Origin: Hyphomicrobiales bacterium
Lineage (GTDB): Bacteria; Pseudomonadota; Alphaproteobacteria; Rhizobiales; Rhizobiaceae
Assembly: GCA_900473185.1 (NCBI GenBank)
Contig: UCKU01000034.1
Coordinates: 124,001 to 188,000, forward strand
Direction: 5' to 3'
DNA length: 64,000 nt
Positions 27,384 through 35,426 of the stretch are shown one piece after another. The notes beneath the pieces are model-generated. The model was not told the DNA's origin, searched no databases, and saw only the letters and a program-made list of their open reading frames with translations. How positions within the stretch are numbered: position 1 is the stretch's first letter; the number at the start of each line of letters is the position of its first letter. Made by a program: the position numbers and the translations under genes.

Positions 27384-28192
27384 TAGAGTGCCTCCGACAG
27401 TTCTGCCAATGCGGTTTCATACTGTTCCTTGCTCGGAACCTTGTGATGCCAGTCGACACGATCCTGCATGAACGAGATGCCATGCCCCTTGTTGGTGTGC
27501 GCGACGATGCAATGGGGGCGGTCGGAGCGATGCTCGAGAGCAGGCACGATCGCGTGCATGTCATTGCCGTTGATTTCGCTGACCTCCCAGCCAAAGGCCT
27601 CGAGCTTGGGGCGAAGCGGCGCGAGATCGTTGGTGTCAGAGAGCGAAGCGCCCTGTTGAAACCTGTTGTGGTCGATGACCAGCGTCAGGTTGTCCAGGCG
27701 GAATTGGTATGCCGCCATGATGGCTTCCCAGTTGGAGCCTTCCTGCATTTCGCCGTCACCGGTGATGACATAGGTGTGGTATTTCGCGCCCGAGAGTTTC
27801 GCCGCCTTGGCCATGCCGACAGCGACCGGCAGCCCGTGTCCGAGGGGCCCGGTATTGGTTTCGACACCCGGCACCTTGTTACAGTTCGGATGGCCGTTCA
27901 GCCGGGAATGCGGCTTCAGGAAGGTCGAGATTTCCTCTTCCGGAATGAAGCCTCGCTTGGCGAGCGTGACATAGAGCGCGCAGGCCGTATGGCCTTTCGA
28001 CAGCACGAATCTGTCGCGATCGGGGTGTTTGGGCTGGTCGGGCCAGATACGCAACACACGGAAGTACAGCGCGGTGAGGAGATCGATCACCGACATCTCG
28101 CCACCAATATGGCCGGCGCCCGCCTCGTATACGGCCTGGAGGTCGCGCAGACGGATCTGGCGAGCAACACGTTCAAGTTCGGAAGGCTCCAT
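27383..28192 (-). CDS. Transketolase, N-terminal (thiamine diphosphate-binding) subunit
   Basis: A 269-residue thiamine-diphosphate-binding half. SVIDLLTALYFRVL and RDRFVLSKGHTACALYVTLA are the usual transketolase N-terminal blocks, GPLGHGLPVAVGMA follows, and GDGEMQEGSNWEA with IDHNRFQ at the end is the GDG...N cofactor and metal motif. ATG 28192 is chosen because AGAGGA precedes it by six bases; in-frame ATGs farther out (28219) have no ribosome site. It is the first gene of the leftward strand, divergent from the Rbs-like permease. It transfers a two-carbon ketol unit together with the C-subunit. Confidence 0.88.
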   Translation of the reverse strand: MEPSELERVARQIRLRDLQAVYEAGAGHIGGEMSVIDLLTALYFRVLRIWPDQPKHPDRDRFVLSKGHTACALYVTLAKRGFIPEEEISTFLKPHSRLNGHPNCNKVPGVETNTGPLGHGLPVAVGMAKAAKLSGAKYHTYVITGDGEMQEGSNWEAIMAAYQFRLDNLTLVIDHNRFQQGASLSDTNDLAPLRPKLEAFGWEVSEINGNDMHAIVPALEHRSDRPHCIVAHTNKGHGISFMQDRVDWHHKVPSKEQYETALAELSEAL

Positions 28193-28204
28193 CGTTTCCT
28201 CTTG

Positions 28205-28218
28205 TGCATAAATATTCA
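28205..28218. promoter_or_regulatory. Candidate SorC site 2
   Basis: TGCATAAATATTCA matches TGAAT-N4-ATTCA with one change. It lies 13-26 bases upstream of the transketolase N-subunit ATG, inside the 212-base divergent promoter region. Confidence 0.45.
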
Positions 28219-28344
28219 TGTAGTTATATTTTTGCACACAAGCAGCCTTAGTCAAGCCCCTTATTGGTCATTATGCTTCGCTCATCACCCGAAAAGCAGG
28301 TTGACAGCTTCCAAGCAAGTTGTTAATGAATTTTCCAGCAGGTG

Positions 28345-28358
28345 TGAATAAATATTCT
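28345..28358. promoter_or_regulatory. Candidate SorC site 3
   Basis: TGAATAAATATTCT matches TGAAT-N4-ATTCA with one change. It lies about 50 bases upstream of the permease ATG, on the other side of the divergent promoter, and shares ATAAATATTC with site 2. Confidence 0.45.
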
Positions 28359-28404
28359 TGCCTGAAGAAATATTGGCCGCCGGCCTTAATCCCAGGGAGG
28401 AACG

Positions 28405-29388
28405 ATGGTGGCGATCGACGTGAATGAACAGAGCCGTCCGTCCGGCACGTGGGTCAGCAAGCTCACGGGGGCAACCGGCCCGCTCATCGGGCTGCTTTTG
28501 CTCTGCCTGTTCCTGACCTTCAGCACTGATGCATTTCTCTCCGTCCGCAATGGTCTGAACATTCTCGACCAGATCACCGTGCTCGGTATCATGGCAGTTG
28601 GCATGACCTTCGTGATCCTGATCGGCGGCATCGACCTTTCGGTCGGTTCGGTCCTGGCTCTCGCGATGATGGTGATGGGCTGGACGGCGAATGTCGCCGG
28701 CCTGCCGCTCGGGGTCGGCATCGTGGTGGCGCTCATTGCCTCGATGATCAGCGGCCTGATCGTCGGCATCATGGTCACCTGGTTCAGGGTGCCTGCCTTT
28801 ATCGCGACACTGGCGATGATGTCGGCTGCGCGCGGCGTGGCGAACATGATCACCGACGGCCAGCAGATCGTCGGCTTCCCCGACTGGTTCATGATGCTGG
28901 CCATTGACCGCCATTTTGGCATTCTGACTGCAACCGTCTTCCTGATGCTGGCTGTCGTCGCCGCTGCTTGGGTTTTCCTGCACTTCCGCGCAGAAGGCCG
29001 CATGCTCTATGCGGTCGGCGGCAATCCCGAAGTTGCTCGTCTTGCCGGCATCAACGTCCAGCTTGTGACTATTCTTGTTTACGTGGCGAGTGCCGTCCTT
29101 GCAGGTCTTGCCGGTATCGTTCTTGCTGCCCGTCTGGACTCGGTTCAGCCGTCCAGCGGTTTTGGCTACGAGCTCGACACGATCGCGGCCGTCGTCATCG
29201 GTGGAACGTCTCTGTCGGGAGGTGCGGGCGGTATTGGCGGCACGCTGATCGGCGTCCTGATCATCGGCGTGCTGCGCAATGGCCTCAACCTTCTCAACGT
29301 CTCGCCTTTCCTGCAGCAGGTCATCATCGGCGTCGTCATCGTTCTCGCTGTCGGCGCAGAAACGATCCGGAAGCGGCGGGCTGCCTGA
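28405..29388 (+). CDS. Sugar ABC transporter permease, RbsC type
   Basis: A 327-residue permease with eight to ten membrane segments. MAVGMTFVILIGGIDLSVGS is the highly conserved RbsC block, and later come MLYAVGGNPEVARLAGI and AVVIGGTSLSGGAGGIGGTL, also diagnostic. AGGGAGGAACG precedes the ATG. It starts the rightward operon, followed by binding protein, ATPase, SDR, TPI and SDR genes. The family imports monosaccharides and small polyols. Confidence 0.9.
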   Translation: MVAIDVNEQSRPSGTWVSKLTGATGPLIGLLLLCLFLTFSTDAFLSVRNGLNILDQITVLGIMAVGMTFVILIGGIDLSVGSVLALAMMVMGWTANVAGLPLGVGIVVALIASMISGLIVGIMVTWFRVPAFIATLAMMSAARGVANMITDGQQIVGFPDWFMMLAIDRHFGILTATVFLMLAVVAAAWVFLHFRAEGRMLYAVGGNPEVARLAGINVQLVTILVYVASAVLAGLAGIVLAARLDSVQPSSGFGYELDTIAAVVIGGTSLSGGAGGIGGTLIGVLIIGVLRNGLNLLNVSPFLQQVIIGVVIVLAVGAETIRKRRAA

Positions 29389-29394
29389 TCACTC

Positions 29395-29415
29395 CGCCCG
29401 CAGACGATGCGGGCG
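29395..29415. repeat. Hairpin between permease and binding-protein genes
   Basis: CGCCCGCA (29395-29402) and TGCGGGCG (29408-29415) form a perfect 8-base stem with a 5-base loop. It lies in the 116-base gap before the binding-protein gene. Such stems often stabilise transcript ends or adjust subunit ratios. Confidence 0.5.
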
Positions 29416-29504
29416 TGAAGAAATTCCTCTCCGAAAGGTTTGGAGCGGAGCTATTGCCCGAGGGGGAGGATACCCGAGGGTTCACTAACAACGGAGGAAC
29501 TGAC

Positions 29505-30434
29505 ATGAAATTTGCGCGCACTCTGCTCGCGTCTGCCGCCCTGCTTGGCCTCAGCCTCGGATCCGTTCAGGCGGCCGAAGTCAAGAAGCTCGGCCTTGCC
29601 GTCGCCAATTTGCAGGCAAACTTCTTCAACCAGATCAAGCAGTCGGTCGAAGCGGAAGCCAAGAAGCGTGGCATCGAGGTCCTCACCGTCGACGCCAAGG
29701 GCGATGGCCCGACCCAGGTCAACCAGATCCAGGACCTGCTGACCCAGGATATCGACGCACTGATCTACATCCCGGCAGGCGCTGCTGCAGCCAGTGTGCC
29801 GGTCAAGCTCGCAAAGCAGGCCGGCATTCCGGTCGTCAACGTCGACCGCAATGCCGAGGGCGCTCCGGGCGATACCTTCCTGGCGACAGATTCCGTCGCC
29901 TCCGCCAAGGCGGTTTGCGACTACATCCTCAAGGAAGCCGGCGGCAAGGGCAAGATGGTCATCATCCACGGCCAGAAGGGCACCACGCCTGAACTGGACC
30001 GCAGCAAGGGGTGCCAGGAATCCCTGAAGGCCTATCCGGATGTGAGCGTCGTCGCCGAGCAATATTCCAACATGTGGAGCCAGGACGAGGGCTTCCAGAT
30101 CATGCAGAACATGCTCCAGTCGAATTCGGATGTCTCGATCGTCTTCGCCCAGGCAGATGGACTGGCGCTCGGTGCGGCTCAGGCGATCAAGGTCGCTAAT
30201 CCATCGCAAAAGATCGTGGTCGGTGGTTTTGATGGCGACACCGCTGCACTCGAGGCCCTCAGCAAGGGTGTGTTCGACGTGACCGCGACACAGCAGACGC
30301 AGAAGATGGGCCGCGATGCGGTGGAGAACGCGGTCAAGCTCGCTGCCAAGGAAAAGGTGCCGCCGGTCCAACTGATGGACGCCACGCTGACGACCAAGGA
30401 AAACGTGGCAGGCTTTATCGCCAACCATCCGTAA
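29505..30434 (+). CDS. Sugar ABC transporter substrate-binding protein, RbsB type
   Basis: A 309-residue periplasmic binding protein. The signal peptide is MKFARTLLASAALLGLSLGS with cleavage after SVQAAE. The mature fold begins with KKLGLAVANLQANFFNQIKQ, with QDIDALIYIPAG and PVVNVDRNA as in ribose-class proteins. AACGGAGGAACTGAC precedes the ATG. The ligand is probably a C4-C6 sugar or polyol; the residues cannot settle which. Confidence 0.89.
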   Translation: MKFARTLLASAALLGLSLGSVQAAEVKKLGLAVANLQANFFNQIKQSVEAEAKKRGIEVLTVDAKGDGPTQVNQIQDLLTQDIDALIYIPAGAAAASVPVKLAKQAGIPVVNVDRNAEGAPGDTFLATDSVASAKAVCDYILKEAGGKGKMVIIHGQKGTTPELDRSKGCQESLKAYPDVSVVAEQYSNMWSQDEGFQIMQNMLQSNSDVSIVFAQADGLALGAAQAIKVANPSQKIVVGGFDGDTAALEALSKGVFDVTATQQTQKMGRDAVENAVKLAAKEKVPPVQLMDATLTTKENVAGFIANHP

Positions 30435-30461
30435 TCAGTCGAAATCTCGAGGAGGTGTGCT

Positions 30462-31940
30462 GTGACCGAGCCGGTTCTTTCCCTGAGGGGCATATCCAAG
30501 CGCTACGGACCGCTCCAGGTTCTGAAAAATGTGGACCTGGACGTCTATCCCGGCGAGGTGGTGGCACTTCTCGGCGAAAACGGCGCCGGCAAGTCGACGC
30601 TGTCAGGCATCATTGCCGGATCACGCACACCGTCCGAGGGCACGATGACATGGCTGGGGCAGCCTTATGCCCCGGCCGCTCCACGCGAGGCGATCGACAA
30701 GGGCGTCGTGCTGATCCATCAGGAATTGCAGCTTCTGCCGCATCTTTCGATCGCTGAAAATGTCTTCATCGGTCGTTGGCCGATGAAGAACGGCGTGGTC
30801 GACCGCACCCAGATGGTCCGCCGCGCCCAGGAACAGCTCGCACGTCTGAACCTGCACATTTCCGCGACCCGAAAGGTCGCCGGTCTTTCGACCGCCAACC
30901 AGCAGCTCATCGAGATCGCCAAGGCGCTGGCGCTCAATGCAAAACTCCTGATCCTCGACGAACCGACCGCAGCCCTTGGCGGGGCGGAGACGGAAGCCCT
31001 GTTCGAGCAAGTGCGCAAGCTCCGCGCCGAGGGCGTGGGCATCATCTACATCTCCCACCGCATGGAGGAGATCAAAAAGATTACCGATCGCATCGTCGTG
31101 CTTCGCGACGGAGAGCGCGTCCATGAATTTGCCGACAGCTCGACGCCTGTGCGCACGATCGTCGAAAGCATGGTCGGCCGCTCGCTCGATCGCATGTTTC
31201 CGACCCTTCCCGAGCCGACTAGCAGGCCCGTCCTTGAGGTATCCGACCTGACGTCGCCGGACGATTCCTTCCGGGATGTGAGTTTCGACGTTCACGCCGG
31301 CGAGATCCTCGGCATCGCCGGCCTCGTCGGTGCTGGCCGCACCGAGCTCGTGCGGGCGATTTCCGGTGCCGATCCAATCAGCGCTGGCTCGATCCGGCTG
31401 GAAGGTGAGGCTCTGAAGCTGCGCAGCCCCGCGGATGCGATCGGCAAGGGCATCGTGATGGTTCCGGAAGACCGCAAGGACCAGGGCCTCGTCGTCGCGC
31501 ACAAGATCAGCGAAAATATCGTCTACGCCAATCTCGACAAGCTCGGCGGGCGCTGGCTCACCTCGAGCATGAAGCGCGGTTTCGCCGAAAAGGCAGTAGC
31601 GAAGTTCGGCGTCAAGGGGCGTGCGGAGCAGTTTGCCTCCGATCTCTCGGGCGGCAACCAGCAGAAGGTCGTCATCGCCAAATGGCTGATGCGTGATCCC
31701 AAGGTCGTGGTGCTGGACGAACCGACGCGCGGCATCGATGTCGGAGCCCGCGCAGGCATCTACGATATCATCGTCAACCTGGCCAAACAGGGTGTCGCGG
31801 TCATCGTCGTAAGCTCCGACCTCGAGGAGGTTCTCGGCGTATCGAACCGCATTCTCGTGCTGGCTCAGGGCAAGCAGGCAGGCATTTTGAAGCGTGACGA
31901 GGCGAACGACGTCTCGGTCATGGAACTGGCGACAATCTAG
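30462..31940 (+). CDS. Sugar ABC transporter ATP-binding protein, RbsA type
   Basis: A 492-residue tandem ATPase. The first half has Walker A GENGAGKST and Walker B LLILDEPTAAL. The second half has a degenerate Walker A (GLVGAGRTEL), signature LSGGNQQKVVIAKWL and Walker B VVVLDEPTRGID, as usual for RbsA. GTG 30462 follows GAGGAGGTG. In the first half the signature is altered to LSTANQQLIEIAKAL, common in this family. It energises the RbsC-type permease. Confidence 0.9.
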   Translation: MTEPVLSLRGISKRYGPLQVLKNVDLDVYPGEVVALLGENGAGKSTLSGIIAGSRTPSEGTMTWLGQPYAPAAPREAIDKGVVLIHQELQLLPHLSIAENVFIGRWPMKNGVVDRTQMVRRAQEQLARLNLHISATRKVAGLSTANQQLIEIAKALALNAKLLILDEPTAALGGAETEALFEQVRKLRAEGVGIIYISHRMEEIKKITDRIVVLRDGERVHEFADSSTPVRTIVESMVGRSLDRMFPTLPEPTSRPVLEVSDLTSPDDSFRDVSFDVHAGEILGIAGLVGAGRTELVRAISGADPISAGSIRLEGEALKLRSPADAIGKGIVMVPEDRKDQGLVVAHKISENIVYANLDKLGGRWLTSSMKRGFAEKAVAKFGVKGRAEQFASDLSGGNQQKVVIAKWLMRDPKVVVLDEPTRGIDVGARAGIYDIIVNLAKQGVAVIVVSSDLEEVLGVSNRILVLAQGKQAGILKRDEANDVSVMELATI

Positions 31941-31962
31941 GCAAAGACAGAAAGGAAGAGCG

Positions 31963-32751
31963 GTGTCCGACATCTCTCTGAACGCACCGAAACTATTTGA
32001 TCTCAGTGGCCAGGTCGCCATCGTGACCGGCGCTGGCAGCGGCATCGGGCAAAGGATCGCCATCGGTCTTGCCCAGTGCGGCGCCGACGTGGCGCTTCTC
32101 GACCGCCGCAGCGATGACGGTCTTGCCAATACCGCCAGCCATATCCGGGCTGCCGGCCGCCGCTCGATCGAGATTGCCGCCGATGTGACCAGCAAGTCGT
32201 CTCTGGCCGATGCCGTCGCTCGCACCGAAGCCGATCTCGGCGCCCTCTCGCTTGCCGTCAATGCGGCCGGCATCGCCAACGCCAATCCCGCCGAGGAAAT
32301 GGAAGAGGACCAGTACCAGACGCTGATGGACATCAACCTGAAGGGCGTCTTCCTGTCCTGTCAGGCCGAAGCGCGCGCTATGCTGAAGAACGGCCGCGGC
32401 TCCATCGTCAATATCGCCTCCATGTCCGGCGTCATCGTCAACCGCGGTCTCAGCCAGGCCCACTACAACGCCTCCAAGGCGGGCGTGATCCATATGTCGA
32501 AGTCGCTGGCGATGGAATGGGTCGAGCGTGGCATCCGCGTCAACACGATCTCGCCAGGTTATACCGCAACGCCGATGAACACCCGGCCGGAGATGGTACA
32601 TCAGACCAAGCTCTTCGAAGAACAGACGCCGATGCAGCGCATGGCTGGCGTCGACGAGATGGTCGGTCCGGCCGTCTTCCTCCTGTCGAATGCTGCAAGC
32701 TTCGTGACCGGCGTCGATCTACTCGTCGACGGCGGCTTTTGCTGCTGGTGA
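31963..32751 (+). CDS. SDR-family dehydrogenase (first)
   Basis: A 262-residue short-chain dehydrogenase. The NAD(P) motif is TGAGSGIGQRIAIGL (about residues 20-34), then NAAGIAN and the catalytic Tyr-Lys in HYNASKAGVIHM, with a late SPGYTATPMNT. An Asp in VALLDRRSDD ends the second strand, favouring NAD(H). GTG 31963 follows AAGGAAG and sits 22 bases after the ATPase gene; upstream in-frame starts overlap that gene. It probably oxidises the imported polyol or reduces a keto sugar. Confidence 0.84.
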   Translation: MSDISLNAPKLFDLSGQVAIVTGAGSGIGQRIAIGLAQCGADVALLDRRSDDGLANTASHIRAAGRRSIEIAADVTSKSSLADAVARTEADLGALSLAVNAAGIANANPAEEMEEDQYQTLMDINLKGVFLSCQAEARAMLKNGRGSIVNIASMSGVIVNRGLSQAHYNASKAGVIHMSKSLAMEWVERGIRVNTISPGYTATPMNTRPEMVHQTKLFEEQTPMQRMAGVDEMVGPAVFLLSNAASFVTGVDLLVDGGFCCW

Positions 32752-32755
32752 TGCC

Positions 32756-33493
32756 ATGCGCAAGCTGATCGCAGGCAACTGGAAAATGAACGGTCTCATC
32801 TCCTCCCAAGCTGAGATCGAGGCGCTGAAGGGACTAACGGGCAGTGCGACGTGCGATATCGTCGTCTGCCCGCCCTTCACGCTGATTGATCGCGCAGTGG
32901 AGCGAGCCAAGGATTCGAACCTAGTCATCGGCGCGCAGGATTGTCATGCGCAGTCATCGGGTGCCTACACGGGCGAAATTTCTGCCGAAATGCTTGCCGA
33001 TCTCGGTGCGCGTTATGTCATCCTCGGGCATTGCGAACGCCGCGTCCTGAACGGCGAGGATGATGAGATTGTGTTGGCGAAGGCGCTTGCCGCGCATCGG
33101 GCAGGCTTGATCTCGATCGTCTGCGTCGGTGAGACACGCCATGAGCGCGACGAAGGCCGGGCACTTGAGGTGGTCGGCGAACAACTGCGGGGATCCGTCC
33201 CCGAGGGTGCTACCAGCCGAAATCTTGTCATAGCCTATGAACCCGTCTGGGCAATCGGAACCGGACTGGTGCCGACCAACGAACAGATCGAGGAGGTCCA
33301 CGCCGCAATCCGGCAGATGCTCGAAGAGCGGCTGGGCAGCGATGGCCATTCGGTCAAGATCCTCTATGGCGGCTCGGTCAAGACATCCAATGCAGAGGCG
33401 ATATTCGGGCTTCGCAATGTGGACGGAGCGCTGGTCGGTGGCGCTTCGCTGAAGGCCTCGGAATTCGCAGGAATTATTTCGGCAGCCGTTTGA
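32756..33493 (+). CDS. tpiA: Triosephosphate isomerase
   Basis: A 245-residue TPI with all core parts: AGNWKMN (active-site Asn and Lys), VILGHCERR (catalytic His), [12 protein letters not shown] (catalytic Glu and canonical loop 6), KILYGGSVK and LVGGASLKASEF. Only the Ser of the usual GHSER is changed, to Cys. It interconverts dihydroxyacetone phosphate and glyceraldehyde 3-phosphate. Unlike the TPI paralogue of the erythritol operon, loop 6 is standard, so it is likely a true triose isomerase. It starts 4 bases after the SDR stop and would recycle the triose phosphate from the transketolase reaction. Confidence 0.88.
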   Translation: MRKLIAGNWKMNGLISSQAEIEALKGLTGSATCDIVVCPPFTLIDRAVERAKDSNLVIGAQDCHAQSSGAYTGEISAEMLADLGARYVILGHCERRVLNGEDDEIVLAKALAAHRAGLISIVCVGETRHERDEGRALEVVGEQLRGSVPEGATSRNLVIAYEPVWAIGTGLVPTNEQIEEVHAAIRQMLEERLGSDGHSVKILYGGSVKTSNAEAIFGLRNVDGALVGGASLKASEFAGIISAAV

Positions 33494-33567
33494 ACTCTGA
33501 GTGCGGAGACAAGTGTCGCCGGTGCAGATCGGTGCGCTCACGCCGGCCCCGTTGAAAGGAAAAGAGA

Positions 33568-34350
33568 ATGCAACGTTTTGAAAACAAGACCGTCGTCATT
33601 ACCGGCGCAAGCCGCGGCATCGGTGCGGCGATTGCCAAACGCTTTGCGCGCGAAGGGGCCAATCTCGTCGTCTCCGCCAATGAGGAGAGCGTGCATGGCG
33701 TGGCCGAACAGATCAAGGCCGATGGCGGCAAGGCTATTTCCTTCGTTGGCGACGTCACTGACAAGGCAAGCGTCAAGGCCCTTTACGACGCGGCCGAGCA
33801 GGCATTCGGCGCAGTCGATGTCTCCATCCAGAATGCCGGCGTCATCACCATCGCCCGCATCGAGGATATGACCGAGGGCGAGTGGGACAAGGTCATGGCC
33901 GTCAACACCAAAGGCGTGTTCCTCTGCGCCCAGGAAGCGATCGCCCGCATGCGCAAGCACGGCCGCGGCGGCCGTATCATCAACACGGCCTCCGGCCAGG
34001 CGCGCGACGGCTTCATCTATACGCCGCACTATGCCGCCTCGAAGATGGGTGTCGTCGGCATCACCCAGAGCCTCGCCAAGGAAGTCGCGACCGACGGCAT
34101 CACCGTCAACGCCTTCTGCCCGGGCATCATCGAGACTGACATGTGGGCCTATAACGACCAGGCATGGGGCAAGCTGCTCGGCAATTACGGCCCCGGCGAA
34201 CTGATGAAGGAATGGGTCGAAGGCATCCCGATGAAGCGCGCCGGTTCCGGCGAAGACGTCGCCGGCCTGGTCACCTTCCTTGCCAGCAACGATGCGGCCT
34301 ACATCACCGGCCAGACCATCAATGTCGATGGCGGCCTCATCATGTCCTAG
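33568..34350 (+). CDS. SDR-family dehydrogenase (second)
   Basis: A 260-residue short-chain dehydrogenase. The nucleotide motif is ITGASRGIGAAIAKRFA (about residues 11-27), then QNAGVITI and the catalytic HYAASKMGVVGI, with CPGIIETDMW as in polyol dehydrogenase and acetoin reductase-like members. It is clearly different from the first SDR (31963), so the two may act in sequence, for example polyol to ketose and a further oxidation or reduction. It is separated from TPI by 74 bases. GAAAGGAAAAGAGA precedes the ATG. Confidence 0.85.
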   Translation: MQRFENKTVVITGASRGIGAAIAKRFAREGANLVVSANEESVHGVAEQIKADGGKAISFVGDVTDKASVKALYDAAEQAFGAVDVSIQNAGVITIARIEDMTEGEWDKVMAVNTKGVFLCAQEAIARMRKHGRGGRIINTASGQARDGFIYTPHYAASKMGVVGITQSLAKEVATDGITVNAFCPGIIETDMWAYNDQAWGKLLGNYGPGELMKEWVEGIPMKRAGSGEDVAGLVTFLASNDAAYITGQTINVDGGLIMS

Positions 34351-34460
34351 CTCTGTTCGACAATAGGAAACGGTGCTTTCACCCCTGCGAGACAATTCCC
34401 GCGGCGAGATCTGCACCCAACCTCTTGCAGAACAAGGCCTTCATCATCTATCTAAGTAAT

Positions 34461-34600
34461 GTTCTCAGGGCGGGGTGCAATTCCCCACCGGCGGTATCGA
34501 GGCAACTCGGAGCCCGCGAGCGCCTTCGTGGAAGCGAAGGGTCAGCAGATCCGGTGAGATGCCGGAGCCGACGGTCATAGTCCGGATGGAAGAGAGCAAC
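34461..34600 (+). ncRNA. FMN riboswitch (RFN element)
   Basis: The conserved RFN blocks are present in order: TTCTCAGGGCGGGGTGCAAT at the 5' end, CCCACCGGCGGTA, AGCCCGCGAGCGCC, GGTCAGCAGATCCGGTGAGA, GCCGGAGCCGACGGTCATAG and TCCGGATGGAAGAGAGC. The first and last blocks close the multi-helix junction. It ends about 115 bases upstream of ribB. FMN binding would lower ribB expression. Confidence 0.95.
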
Positions 34601-34607
34601 GCAGAGG

Positions 34608-34676
34608 ACACCGCTCGGCACGCGGTGTTTCATATGCTTGTTCGCCCAAGGGAAAATGGTGGCTTTTGACAAGCCA
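34608..34676 (+). promoter_or_regulatory. Riboswitch expression-platform hairpins
   Basis: ACACCGC (34608-34614) pairs with GCGGTGT (34622-34628), and TGGCTT (34660-34665) with AAGCCA (34671-34676). Neither has a strong T run, so control of translation, not only termination, is possible. The ribB ribosome site AAAGGCAGAGAA comes after them. Confidence 0.45.
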
Positions 34677-34716
34677 TGTATGCCGCTCACGCGGCTAACC
34701 CTTGAAAGGCAGAGAA

Positions 34717-35343
34717 ATGGCAATTTCCAAAATCGAAGATGCGATCGCCGCGATTGCGCGTGGAGAGATCGTGGTCGTCGTCGATGATCGTGATCGTGAA
34801 AACGAGGGCGACCTCGTTATCGCATCCGAGGCAATCACCCCGCAGGCGATCGCCTTCATGATGAACTATGCCCGCGGCCTCATCTGTGTGGCCATGGAAG
34901 GCGAGCGGCTCGACGAACTGCAGATCCCGCAGATGGTCCCCAACAATACTGAACTTCTGAAGACCGCTTTTACCGTCTCGGTTGACTATATTCCTGAAAC
35001 GACGACCGGAATTTCGGCGGCTGACCGCGCCGCAACGGTTCGCGGGCTCATCGGCGAGAATTCCCGCCCCGAGGATTTTGCGCGGCCCGGCCATATCTTC
35101 CCGTTGCGTGCGCATCCGAACGGCGTGCTTTCTCGTCCCGGTCATACCGAGGCGGCTGTCGACCTCGCAAGGCTTGCAGGCCTGTCACCCTCAGGTGTCA
35201 TCTGCGAAGTGGCCAATGATGATGGCACGATGGCACGCCTGCCCGAGCTTGAGCTGTTTGCCGAACGGCACGGCCTTCATCTGATCACAATCGAGGATCT
35301 CATCGCCTATCGGGGCGTGAGCGCACCTGTTAAGGCTGCCTAG
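34717..35343 (+). CDS. ribB: 3,4-dihydroxy-2-butanone 4-phosphate synthase RibB
   Basis: A 208-residue single-domain DHBP synthase, without the GTP cyclohydrolase II half found in RibBA. DDRDRENEGDLVIASE holds the metal and substrate acids, and RPGHTEAAVDLARLAG is the other conserved block. It converts ribulose 5-phosphate to DHBP and formate in riboflavin synthesis. It is preceded by an FMN riboswitch and followed by a hairpin terminator, so it is its own transcription unit. ATG 34717 is preferred over TTG 34702. It may be a supplementary copy in addition to a chromosomal ribBA. Confidence 0.92.
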   Translation: MAISKIEDAIAAIARGEIVVVVDDRDRENEGDLVIASEAITPQAIAFMMNYARGLICVAMEGERLDELQIPQMVPNNTELLKTAFTVSVDYIPETTTGISAADRAATVRGLIGENSRPEDFARPGHIFPLRAHPNGVLSRPGHTEAAVDLARLAGLSPSGVICEVANDDGTMARLPELELFAERHGLHLITIEDLIAYRGVSAPVKAA

Positions 35344-35385
35344 CTGCCGGTTGAGCAATAAGCAGAACGAACTCTGTCGGTCAAA

Positions 35386-35409
35386 GAAGGCCCGATCATT
35401 CGGGCCTTC
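35386..35409. terminator. Rho-independent-like terminator after ribB
   Basis: GAAGGCCCGA (35386-35395) and TCGGGCCTTC (35400-35409) form a perfect 10-base stem with a 4-base loop, followed by GATATTTT. It lies between convergent genes and may act in both directions. Confidence 0.7.
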
Positions 35410-35426
35410 GATATTTTGCCAAGCCG

